From an uncultured Collinsella sp. (lineage in GTDB: Bacteria > Actinomycetota > Coriobacteriia > Coriobacteriales > Coriobacteriaceae), in assembly GCA_958348565.1 (NCBI GenBank), contig CATVZP010000047.1, forward strand, positions 1-14,295: DNA of 14,295 nt, written 5' to 3'. A program made the position numbers and the translations under genes. A model generated the notes under the pieces. That model saw only the letters and a list, made by a program, of their open reading frames with translations. It searched no databases and was not told where the DNA came from. This document shows positions 5,692 through 12,919 of the stretch, piece by piece. Numbering within the stretch: position 1 is the stretch's first letter; every line of letters starts with the position of its first letter.

Positions 5692-8600
5692 ATGCTCATT
5701 CACCGTATAGCCGCGCAGCTCTACACTGCCGAGGCACTGCAAACCGTCGAGGCCGGGCTCGATGCTGGCGAGGACGTGACGCTGGCCGTGTCTCAGTCGG
5801 GTCGCACGCTTATGGCCGCCGCCCAGTTTGCGCGTCGTCCGCGCCCCACGGTCTACATCGTGAGCGGCGAGGATGCGGCCGATCGCGCCGCACGCAGTCT
5901 GGCCGCCTATGTGGGCCTGGCGCACGTGTGCCGCTTTCCCGAGCGCAAGGACTATCCGTGGCGCGAGCAGGCGCCCGACGACGCCGTGGTGGCGCAGCGC
6001 TGCGAGGCTCTGGGGCGCATCGTGCGCGGGGACAACTGCATCATGGTCGCCTCGGCCCGCGCGCTGCTGCGCTGCGTGCCGCCGGTCGATAGTCGCTATT
6101 GGGAGTCCACTACTTTTGCGGTGGGCGAGGAGATTCCCTTTGACGAGGTGCCGCAGCGTCTGGTGGGCATGGGCTACGCCAATGCCGGCGCCGCCGACGC
6201 GCCCGGCCTGTTCTGCGTGCACGGCGACACCGTCGAGGTGTTCCCCGCGCAGGAGAAGGCGCCCGTGCGCATCGAGTTCTTTGGCGACGAGATTGACCGC
6301 ATCCGCCGCATGGTGAGCTCCACGGGCCAGACCATCGGCAACGAGGACAGTATCGAGATCTTCCCCTGCCGTGAGCTGGCGCTTACCGACGAGGCCGTTC
6401 ACAACATGCACGTGGCGCTCTACCGCGCAAGCCAGGACGACAGCAAGTTGGCGGCGCTGCTCGAGATGGTGGATGCGCGCATCGTCACGCCTGAGCTCGA
6501 CCGCTTTTTGCCGGTGATGTACGGCCAGACCGTGAGCCCGCTGTCGCACGTGAGCGGCAAGGCGCTCGTGGTGCTGTCCGAGCCGCGCTCGCTGTTCGAC
6601 GATTGCCTGCGCGCCTACGAAGATATCGAGGCGCGTGCCGGCGAGGCGGGGGTCGACCGTCTGGACGGCCTGTACGTGCGCGCCCAGCAACTCGACTTTG
6701 GCTCCCAGCAACGCCTGAACTATGTGAGCCTCATCCGTGCCGGCGGTGCGGTGACGGCCGAGCTCAAGATTGAGCAGCCTGCCATCGCAGGCTCGGACAA
6801 CCGTTTCATGACGCGCATCCAGGAGGTCGTGGGTAAGCGCTATGCCTGCGTGTTTGCCATCCCCGACCGCGGTGCGCGCGAGTCGATGGAGCTTACCTTT
6901 GGCGACGAGGGCATTACCTTTGAGGAATCGCTGACCGCGGCGCCCGAAAATGCCGGCGCTATTGGCGACCGTGTGCGCGTGGCAGCGGCGGATTCCGCCG
7001 ATCGTGCCGCACGCCAGGAGGCCCATGCTTCCATTCGCGAGCGTCGCGCCGACGCGCTCAACGCCCGCTCGCTCGAGGCGGGCGCCGCGCAGGCTGCCGC
7101 CGGAGCCGCTGTGCCCACCATCTCGCGCGGGCGTGTGACCTTTGTGGACGCGGCCCTGCCGCAGGGCGTGGTGGTGCCCGACGCCAATTTGGCCGTGCTC
7201 TCGATCGCCGACCTCAACGCCCGCATGGATGCCAACCGCGCGCGTAGCCGCCGCAAGGTTGACATTACACAGATCACCTTCCCGTTTAAGCCGGGTGACT
7301 ACGTCGTTCATGCCACCCACGGCATCGCGCTCTTTAGCGAGATTGCGCGCCAGGAAGTGGGCGGCAAGGAACGCGACTACTTTTTGCTGGAATATGCCGA
7401 TGGCGACAAGCTCTACGTGCCGTTGGAGCAGGTCGACCGCATCACGCGCTACGTTGGCCCCGACGGTGACAAGCCGCGTCTGACCAGGCTCAACACCGCC
7501 GACTGGACGCGGGCTACCAACAAGGCGCGCAAGAATGCCAAAAAGCTGGCGTTTGACCTGGTCGACCTCTATACGCGCCGCTCGTCGATTACCGGTATCG
7601 CCTGTCCGCCCGATACGCCCGAGCAGATCGAGATGGAGGAGAGCTTCCCCTACGACGAGACGCGTGACCAGCTGGAGGCTATCGCCGACATCAAGGCCGA
7701 CATGGAGGCGCCCAAGCCCATGGACCGCCTGCTGTGCGGCGACGTGGGCTTTGGCAAGACCGAGGTCGCCCTGCGCGCGGCCTTTAAGTGCGTGGACTCC
7801 GGCCGCCAGGTCATGGTGCTCTGCCCCACGACCATTCTGGCCCAACAGCACTACGAGACCTTCTTTGAGCGCTTTGCCCCGTTTGGCCTGGAGGTCGAGG
7901 TACTCAGCCGCTTCCGCACGCCGGCGCAGCAAAAGCGCGCGCTCAAGGCGTTTGCCGAGGGCACGATTGACGTGCTCATCGGCACGCACCGTCTGCTTTC
8001 GGCCGACGTGAACCCCAAGAACCTGGGCCTGGTGATCATCGACGAGGAGCAGCGCTTTGGTGTGCAGCACAAGGAGCAGCTCAAAAACCTGCGCGAGCAA
8101 ATCGACGTGCTCACGCTCTCGGCAACGCCGATTCCGCGAACCATGCAGATGGCCACGAGCGGCGTGCGCGACATGAGCCTGATCACCACACCGCCGACCG
8201 GGCGTCGTCCCGTGATCGTACACGTGGGGGAGTACGACCCCGACGTGGTGAGTGCGGCGATTCGCCTGGAGGTGGGCCGCGGCGGTCAGGTGTACTACGT
8301 GTCCAACCGCGTCAAGACCATCGACGATGCCGTGGCGCGCGTGCACGAGGCTGCGCCCGAAGCGCGCGTGGGCGTGGCGCACGGCAAGATGAGCCCGCGC
8401 GAGGTCGAGGACGTGATGATCGAGTTCGCGACCAAAAAGATTGACGTGCTTATCGCCACGACCATCGTGGAGAGCGGTATCGACAACGCAACGGCCAACA
8501 CGCTCATCATCGAGGACTCGCAGCGTTTGGGCCTGGCGCAGCTCTACCAGCTCAAGGGCCGCGTGGGCCGCTCGGCCACGCAGGCCTACGCGTACTTTAT

Positions 8601-9324
8601 GTTCCCGGGCGAGCTGCCGCTCACCGAGGAGGCCACGGCGCGCCTGACCGCACTTTCCGAGTTCCAGGACCTGGGCAGCGGCATGCGCATCGCCATGCGC
8701 GACCTGGAGATCCGCGGCGCCGGTTCGCTCATGGGCGCCGAGCAGCACGGCAACCTGTCGAGTGTTGGCTTTGACCTGTTTACGCAGATGCTGGGACAGG
8801 CCGTGGCCGAGGCGCGCGGCGACGACGATGCCGGCGTGGAGGCGGCGAGCGTGGGCATCAACCTGCCGGCCGACTACTTCTTGTCCGAGGAGTACATGCC
8901 GGCGGTGGACCAGCGCGTGCTCGTGTACCGCAAGCTCGCGGCGGCTGAGGACCTGGAGAGTATCGACGAGGTGCAGGAGGAGACCGAGGCTGCGCATGGC
9001 GAGCTGCCGTTGGCGGGACTCAACCTGTTCAACCGCGCTCGCATCCGCATTCGCGGCGAGCGCCTGGGGCTCGAGAGCGTCACGCTCAGCGGTGGACGCA
9101 TTACTTTCCTGGGGATTGACGTTCCCAAGAAGGTAGCCTTTGAGTTCAAGAATCGCTATGGCGCGGTGAACTTTCCCAAGAGCCGCAAGCTGTCGGTGCC
9201 CTACAAGGCGGGCGCCGGCGCGGGCAGCGGCCTGGGTCGCGGCCTCGACGCCAACGACGGCACCGGCCCCGTGGCCGCGGCGCTCATGCTACTGCAGCAG
9301 CTCGGTGCGTCCGACGATGACTAA
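5692..9324 (+). CDS. mfd: Transcription-repair coupling factor Mfd
   Basis: The protein has 1210 residues, slightly longer than the E. coli and B. subtilis proteins (about 1150-1180). The start is the ATG at 5692, six bases after GGAGG; an in-frame TTG at 5665 lies in the hairpin before it. Mfd removes RNA polymerase stalled at DNA lesions and recruits the UvrABC excision machinery. Visible are the UvrB-like N-terminal module, the RNA polymerase-interacting domain beginning at FKPGDYVVHATHGIA (about 531-545), Walker A GDVGFGKT (683-690), DEEQ (784-787), the helicase/translocase block with SATPIPRT, and the C-terminal TRCF domain with MPAVDQRVLVYRKL. An Ala-rich, low-complexity stretch (about 419-473) before the RNA polymerase-interacting domain and a Gly-rich C-terminal tail look lineage-specific. 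The next gene follows after 56 bases without an obvious terminator. Confidence 0.98.
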   Translation: MLIHRIAAQLYTAEALQTVEAGLDAGEDVTLAVSQSGRTLMAAAQFARRPRPTVYIVSGEDAADRAARSLAAYVGLAHVCRFPERKDYPWREQAPDDAVVAQRCEALGRIVRGDNCIMVASARALLRCVPPVDSRYWESTTFAVGEEIPFDEVPQRLVGMGYANAGAADAPGLFCVHGDTVEVFPAQEKAPVRIEFFGDEIDRIRRMVSSTGQTIGNEDSIEIFPCRELALTDEAVHNMHVALYRASQDDSKLAALLEMVDARIVTPELDRFLPVMYGQTVSPLSHVSGKALVVLSEPRSLFDDCLRAYEDIEARAGEAGVDRLDGLYVRAQQLDFGSQQRLNYVSLIRAGGAVTAELKIEQPAIAGSDNRFMTRIQEVVGKRYACVFAIPDRGARESMELTFGDEGITFEESLTAAPENAGAIGDRVRVAAADSADRAARQEAHASIRERRADALNARSLEAGAAQAAAGAAVPTISRGRVTFVDAALPQGVVVPDANLAVLSIADLNARMDANRARSRRKVDITQITFPFKPGDYVVHATHGIALFSEIARQEVGGKERDYFLLEYADGDKLYVPLEQVDRITRYVGPDGDKPRLTRLNTADWTRATNKARKNAKKLAFDLVDLYTRRSSITGIACPPDTPEQIEMEESFPYDETRDQLEAIADIKADMEAPKPMDRLLCGDVGFGKTEVALRAAFKCVDSGRQVMVLCPTTILAQQHYETFFERFAPFGLEVEVLSRFRTPAQQKRALKAFAEGTIDVLIGTHRLLSADVNPKNLGLVIIDEEQRFGVQHKEQLKNLREQIDVLTLSATPIPRTMQMATSGVRDMSLITTPPTGRRPVIVHVGEYDPDVVSAAIRLEVGRGGQVYYVSNRVKTIDDAVARVHEAAPEARVGVAHGKMSPREVEDVMIEFATKKIDVLIATTIVESGIDNATANTLIIEDSQRLGLAQLYQLKGRVGRSATQAYAYFMFPGELPLTEEATARLTALSEFQDLGSGMRIAMRDLEIRGAGSLMGAEQHGNLSSVGFDLFTQMLGQAVAEARGDDDAGVEAASVGINLPADYFLSEEYMPAVDQRVLVYRKLAAAEDLESIDEVQEETEAAHGELPLAGLNLFNRARIRIRGERLGLESVTLSGGRITFLGIDVPKKVAFEFKNRYGAVNFPKSRKLSVPYKAGAGAGSGLGRGLDANDGTGPVAAALMLLQQLGASDDD

Positions 9325-9361
9325 CGGGTCGACGCTGCAAACGCCCCATTTGGGCAATCTG
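9322..9361 (+). repeat. Dispersed intergenic repeat, copy A
   Basis: Beginning at the mfd stop codon, 21 bases match 13936-13956 with one mismatch (shared core TCGACGCTGCAAAC). After a variable centre both copies share GGCAATCTG. Here the centre forms a small GCCC/GGGC hairpin. Confidence 0.65.
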
Positions 9362-9380
9362 GTTCCATCGAAAGGAAAGC

Positions 9381-10244
9381 ATGTTCGGATACATCTACAA
9401 GAAAGATGTCGCCATTATCGCGGTTGTCCTGTGCCTTTGTCTGGGCGTGGGCAGCTTCTTTGATTATCAAATCTCGAGTGCGCTGTTCAACATCGGCAGC
9501 ATGTACGGTCGCTTTGTCGAGGCGGCCGGCGAGCTGCCGTTTGAGCTGACGGCGAGCGTCGCGGGCGTTATGCTCGTGCGCTCGGCACGCCCCGATTCCA
9601 AGACGAGCAAGTGGCTCGCCGTGCTGGGCGTTCTGATCAACGTTGGCCTGGCCGGCTACGAGATCGTTTCGTCCCTGCGGGTTGGCGGCAAACTCATCGC
9701 GGTTCAGTTGGTACTGACGTTTGTGCTGGTCATCGCCGCCAATCTTATCGTCTATCGCCTCACGCGCACGACCGAGCCCGACGAGCTCACGCGCTGGGCG
9801 TTGATGGTGCTTGTCGTGTGGGTCGCTCAGGCCATCATCCTCAACGTGATTGTCAAGCCGCTGTGGTCGCGCCCGCGCATGCGCGTGATCGAGGTGACGC
9901 AGGGACTCGAGTTTCAGCCGTGGTGGGTGATCGGCAACCCCGACAAGTGGGCCTTTATTGCCGCCGGCGTGATTAAGGACGGCTTCAAGTCGTTTGCGAG
10001 CGGACACACGGCGCACGCGGCGATCGGTCTTATGCTCGCCGGGCTTCCCGCGGCGGCCTTTAAGGAAAAACCGTCGCGCCGCCGCGTGGCCTTTTGGACG
10101 GCGGCTGCGGTCGCGGCGCTCGTCGCGTTTGGCCGCATCGTGATCGGAGCGCACTTTTTGAGTGACGTGAGCTGCGGTTTTGCCCTGGTACTGGCGCTTG
10201 AGTGCCTTGCCGCGCGCATTGCCTATCCCAACGGCGTACAATAG
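9381..10244 (+). CDS. PAP2-family membrane phosphatase
   Basis: The protein has 287 residues; the ATG follows AAAGGAAAGC. It has several hydrophobic membrane segments, including about 9-25, 54-66, 78-95, 105-125, 138-158, 212-226 and 236-250. The three active-site motifs of PAP2 (type 2 phosphatidic acid phosphatase) enzymes are present: K159-x4-R164-P-R166, FASGH (205-209) with His209, and R252-x5-H258-x3-D262. All the catalytic residues I expect are kept. Small changes are Ala for Pro before SGH and Met for the last Pro of the first motif. Family members remove phosphate from lipid phosphates such as phosphatidate, phosphatidylglycerophosphate or undecaprenyl pyrophosphate; the substrate here is not evident. 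The long loop between motifs 1 and 2 (about 167-203) probably faces outside. It lies between mfd and an aldolase-like gene in an apparent run of co-directional genes. Confidence 0.92.
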   Translation: MFGYIYKKDVAIIAVVLCLCLGVGSFFDYQISSALFNIGSMYGRFVEAAGELPFELTASVAGVMLVRSARPDSKTSKWLAVLGVLINVGLAGYEIVSSLRVGGKLIAVQLVLTFVLVIAANLIVYRLTRTTEPDELTRWALMVLVVWVAQAIILNVIVKPLWSRPRMRVIEVTQGLEFQPWWVIGNPDKWAFIAAGVIKDGFKSFASGHTAHAAIGLMLAGLPAAAFKEKPSRRRVAFWTAAAVAALVAFGRIVIGAHFLSDVSCGFALVLALECLAARIAYPNGVQ

Positions 10245-10289
10245 CTCCGTTTGAATCATCTGGCCGATACCCGGTAAGAGAGGATTGCC

Positions 10290-11315
10290 ATGCTCGCGTT
10301 TAACAACGACTATTCCCACGGCGCACATCCGGCAGTGCTGCAGGCGCTCGTCGACACCAATATGGAGCCGCAGCCCGGCTATGGTACCGATGTGCACACC
10401 GAGCGTGCCAAGCAACTTATTCGCGAGGCCTGCCAGGCCCCCGATGCCGACGTGTTTTTTCTGGTGGGCGGCACGCAGGCCAACGCGACGGTGATTGATA
10501 TGCTGCTTGCGCCCTACGAGGGCGTCGTTGCTGCCGAGACTGGCCACGTCGCTTGCCACGAGGCGGGCGCCATCGAGTTTGGCGGCCACAAGGTGCTCAC
10601 CATCCCCGGCTACGAGGGCAAGATGCACGCCGAGGACCTCGAGAACTATATCCAGGTGTTCTACGAAAACGAGAGCTACGAGCACACGGTGTTCCCGGGC
10701 GCCGTGTACGTGAGCCTATCGACCGAGTACGGCACGCTGTACTCCAAGGCCGAGCTCGCGGCGATTCATGCGGTATGCCAGAAGCGCGAGATTCCGCTGT
10801 TTGTGGACGGTGCTCGCCTGGCCTATGCGCTGGCGGCCGATGAGTGCGACATTACCCTGCCCGAGCTGGCGCAGCTGTGCGACGTGTTCTACATCGGCGG
10901 CACCAAGTGCGGTGCGCTCTGCGGCGAGGCTGTGGTGTTCTGCGGCATGCACGCCCCGGCACATCCCATTCCGCGCATTAAGCAGCACGGCGCGCTGTTG
11001 GCCAAGGGCCGCCTGACGGGCGCGCAGTTTGAGGCACTCTTTACCGACGGCTTGTATTTTGAGATTGGTCGACAGGCGATCGAGACGGCTCAGGCGCTGC
11101 GTCGTGTGCTGCACGAGCGCGGCTACCAGTTCTTTTTGGAGACGCCCACAAACCAGCAGTTTGTGATTCTGCCCAACGAGGATATGGCCCGCATTCGCGA
11201 GCATGCCTCGATTGAGTACTGGGAAAAGTACGATGAGACCCACACGGTGGTGCGCTTTTGCACCAGCTGGGCCACGACGCAGGAGGACATCGACGCGTTG
11301 GCGGCTGTCCTGTAG
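10290..11315 (+). CDS. Threonine aldolase / beta-eliminating lyase family PLP enzyme
   Basis: The protein has 341 residues, usual for the family; the ATG at 10290 follows GAGAGG by six bases. Fold-type I PLP features are clear: GGTQANA (60-66) for cofactor phosphate binding, the ETGH..CHE segment (83-91) contacting the ring, DGARLA (173-178) with Asp173, and GGTKCGA (203-209) with Lys206 as the Schiff-base lysine. Arg323 in VVRFCTSW is the likely carboxylate-binding residue. Low-specificity threonine aldolases split threonine or allo-threonine into glycine and acetaldehyde. Related beta-eliminating lyases act on other amino acids, so the substrate is uncertain. The gene follows the PAP2 gene by 45 bases and ends at a strong terminator, so it is probably the last gene of the mfd transcript. 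No pathway link to mfd is apparent. Confidence 0.92.
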   Translation: MLAFNNDYSHGAHPAVLQALVDTNMEPQPGYGTDVHTERAKQLIREACQAPDADVFFLVGGTQANATVIDMLLAPYEGVVAAETGHVACHEAGAIEFGGHKVLTIPGYEGKMHAEDLENYIQVFYENESYEHTVFPGAVYVSLSTEYGTLYSKAELAAIHAVCQKREIPLFVDGARLAYALAADECDITLPELAQLCDVFYIGGTKCGALCGEAVVFCGMHAPAHPIPRIKQHGALLAKGRLTGAQFEALFTDGLYFEIGRQAIETAQALRRVLHERGYQFFLETPTNQQFVILPNEDMARIREHASIEYWEKYDETHTVVRFCTSWATTQEDIDALAAVL

Positions 11316-11333
11316 CCTGATGTAATGACGAGG

Positions 11334-11376
11334 GGCCGCCTTGCGCTTGGTTTGGCGCAGGGCGGCCTTTGCTTTT
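11334..11376 (+). terminator. Rho-independent terminator after the aldolase gene
   Basis: A 13-bp stem with one G-U pair (11334-11346 with 11355-11367) has an eight-base loop and is followed by TTTGCTTTT. It begins 18 bases after the aldolase stop and ends 16 bases before the next start codon. Confidence 0.92.
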
Positions 11377-11392
11377 GAGAGAGAAGGGTTGT

Positions 11393-11983
11393 ATGACCGA
11401 GATGTCCGAGCCGACGATTCGCCTGGCGACGCCCGATGATGCGCCGGCGTTGCTTGCCATCTATGAGCCGTATGTGCGCCAGACGGCGATTACCTGCGAA
11501 TACGAGGTGCCGAGCGTTGAGGAGTTCGCCGGGCGCATCGAGCGCACGCTCAAGCGCTATCCGTATCTGGTGATGGAGCTGGACGGGCGTCCGGTAGGTT
11601 ATGCCTATGTGAGTCCGCTCAACAGCCGCGAGGCCTATGACTGGTCGGTCGAGACGTCGATCTACCTGGCGCGCGACGTGCGCCACGGCGGGCTGGGCCG
11701 CAAGCTGCACGATGCGCTCAAGCAGTGCCTGATCGCGATGGGCATCACCAACATGTGCGCGCTCATCGCCGTGCCGCACGACAAGGACGATGAGTACCTG
11801 ACGCACAACAGCCAGGATTTCCATGCCCATATGGGATATCGCCTGGTGGGCGCCTTCGATCGCTGCGCCCAAAAGTTCGGTCGTTGGTACGATATGTGTT
11901 GGATGGAGTTGGTCCTAGCCGAGCGCACACCCAACCAACCCAAACCAACCTGGTTCCCCGACCTCCCCAAACCTACCATTTAG
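11393..11983 (+). CDS. GNAT N-acetyltransferase, phosphinothricin/methionine-sulfone acetyltransferase-like
   Basis: The protein has 196 residues. The ATG at 11393 sits five bases after AGAAGG; a second ATG three codons later is possible. The order of motifs fits the Pat/MddA branch of the GNAT fold: LLAIYEPYVRQTAIT (20-34), a strand with GRPVGYAYVSPL (65-76), REAYDWSVETSIYL (79-92), the acetyl-CoA loop RHGGLGRKL (97-105), and HMGYR..GAFDRCAQKFGRWYDMCWME (146-172). Such enzymes use acetyl-CoA to acetylate small amines such as amino-acid analogues; the natural substrate is unknown. The last 20 residues (NQPKPTWFPDLPKPTI region) are Pro-rich and unlike the family. They are encoded by low-complexity DNA running into a REP-like palindrome, so the original C-terminus may have been replaced. 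The gene converges on the GntR gene with seven bases between the two stop codons. Confidence 0.88.
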   Translation: MTEMSEPTIRLATPDDAPALLAIYEPYVRQTAITCEYEVPSVEEFAGRIERTLKRYPYLVMELDGRPVGYAYVSPLNSREAYDWSVETSIYLARDVRHGGLGRKLHDALKQCLIAMGITNMCALIAVPHDKDDEYLTHNSQDFHAHMGYRLVGAFDRCAQKFGRWYDMCWMELVLAERTPNQPKPTWFPDLPKPTI

Positions 11984-11992
11984 GGACAGGTT
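11947..11992. repeat. REP-like palindrome across two convergent gene ends
   Basis: AACCTGGTTCCCC (11947-11959) can pair with GGGACAGGTT (11983-11992) with a two-base bulge. The sequence GGGACAGGTTA also occurs at 14140-14150. Both stop codons, of the acetyltransferase and the GntR gene, fall within or at the edge of the right arm. Confidence 0.5.
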
Positions 11993-12713
11993 AGCCGATG
12001 GGCTCGGTGTATTTGGCGCGGTCGGTGCGTTGGATGCGCTTGGAGACATGGAGCGGGCGGCCGTCGGTGTCGTAGACGTAGTCGGTGATCAGGATCAGCG
12101 CCTGCCCACGCTCAACGTTGAGCAAAAACGCCTCGTTTTGCGAGGCATAGCACACCTCAAAGGTCTTGTGCCCCTGTGCCGGCGCGCGATGGAATTCTTG
12201 GCGCAGCGTGGCGTAGAGCGAACCGTTGATATCGCGGTCGATGAGTGCCTCGAAGCTTGGCGGCAGATAGGTGGTCTCCAGGCACAACGGCGCATCGTCC
12301 AGATAACGCAGGCGGACAAGTTTGACGAGCTTGCTGCCCACGGCGGCGTCAAAGAACTTAGCTATGCTGCCGGCCGCCTTGGCAAAGCCCGAGTCCACGG
12401 TACGCGTGGTGGGCTTCATGCCCTGACCCTGGACCTGCGCTGTGTAGCTCGAAAACACCAGGTTGTTCTCGTGGAGCGCCGGCGTGTCGGCCACAAAGGC
12501 GCCGCGCCCGCGCTCGGTGCGCACCAGGCCCTCATCAACGAGCACCTTAAGGGCGTGGCGCACGGTGCTGCGCGACAGCCCCGATTCGTCCACGAGTTCC
12601 ATCTCGGACGGCAGCCTGTCTTCGCGCGCGTAGACGCCGGCAGCGATACGGTCACGCAGCATGCCCGCCAAGCGCTCGTATTGGGCCAGTTTCTTTTTAG
12701 ACGAAGCGTTCAT
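11991..12713 (-). CDS. GntR-family (HutC/UTRA) transcriptional regulator
   Basis: The protein has 240 residues, usual for the HutC subfamily. Residues 11-76 form a GntR winged helix-turn-helix (QYERLAGMLRDRI, LPSEMEL, SRSTVRHALKVL, GLVRTERGRGAFV). Residues about 95-235 are a UTRA effector domain (LVKLVRLR, LCLETTYLP, ILITDYVYDTDGRPLHVSKRI). Such regulators usually repress nearby catabolic genes and release DNA on binding a sugar phosphate or similar metabolite. It is divergent from the SIS-domain deglycase gene, which is the obvious target, and the ligand may be that enzyme's substrate or product. This gene arrangement recalls frlR and frlB of the fructoselysine system. The ribosome binding site is weak (AGG eight bases from the ATG) and lies inside a repeated TGTAT box, suggesting autoregulation. 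Confidence 0.92.
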   Translation of the reverse strand: MNASSKKKLAQYERLAGMLRDRIAAGVYAREDRLPSEMELVDESGLSRSTVRHALKVLVDEGLVRTERGRGAFVADTPALHENNLVFSSYTAQVQGQGMKPTTRTVDSGFAKAAGSIAKFFDAAVGSKLVKLVRLRYLDDAPLCLETTYLPPSFEALIDRDINGSLYATLRQEFHRAPAQGHKTFEVCYASQNEAFLLNVERGQALILITDYVYDTDGRPLHVSKRIQRTDRAKYTEPIG

Positions 12714-12720
12714 GCGATCA

Positions 12721-12742
12721 ACCTGTATCTAACTTGTATGCG
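12721..12742 (+). promoter_or_regulatory. Operator-like box 1, at the regulator start
   Basis: Two TGTAT half-sites 11 bases apart (12724 and 12735), one helical turn. Its first 20 bases match box 4 (12860-12879) at 18 positions. It covers the leader and weak ribosome binding site of the GntR gene. Confidence 0.6.
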
Positions 12743-12756
12743 AGTCTAATCAAGCA

Positions 12757-12769
12757 TGTATTCAATACA
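12757..12769. promoter_or_regulatory. Operator-like box 2, palindromic
   Basis: A perfect palindrome TGTAT-TCA-ATACA with the same half-site as boxes 1 and 4, here in inverted orientation. This is a shape commonly bound by GntR-family dimers. Confidence 0.55.
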
Positions 12770-12834
12770 ACAACAAAACAGCTGGTAGCTAGTTATCGAA
12801 AACCGCATCAGCAAAATTTCTAAGACAAATATAG

Positions 12835-12843
12835 CATACAACT
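12835..12843 (-). promoter_or_regulatory. Operator-like box 3, single half-site
   Basis: CATACAACT is the reverse complement of AGTTGTATG, close to the ACTTGTATG halves of boxes 1 and 4. It lies in the AT-rich region where the deglycase promoter should be. Confidence 0.4.
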
Positions 12844-12859
12844 AGTCGACATAACCAAA

Positions 12860-12881
12860 ACATGTATGTAACTTGTATGTC
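12860..12881 (+). promoter_or_regulatory. Operator-like box 4, upstream of the deglycase
   Basis: TGTAT half-sites at 12863 and 12874, again 11 bases apart, in a near copy of box 1 on the same strand. It ends 38 bases before the deglycase start codon, where a bound repressor could block transcription. Confidence 0.6.
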
Positions 12882-12919
12882 TGTGATGAGCATCAAACGA
12901 GAAGAAAGGCTGATGCACG

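Noticed and set aside
5621..5710. A 29-codon open frame overlapping the mfd start (possible leader peptide)
   Set aside because: No ribosome binding site, it runs through the hairpin, and its product has no run of regulatory codons.
5539..8997. A 1152-codon open frame on the minus strand opposite mfd
   Set aside because: It is a shadow of the GC-rich mfd coding frame: the product is dominated by His, Arg, Ala, Leu and Gly with no recognisable domain, whereas the plus strand encodes a complete Mfd.
9321..10685. A 454-codon minus-strand frame across the PAP2 and aldolase genes
   Set aside because: Same kind of antisense shadow; low-complexity, His/Arg-rich product and both plus-strand genes are clear family members.
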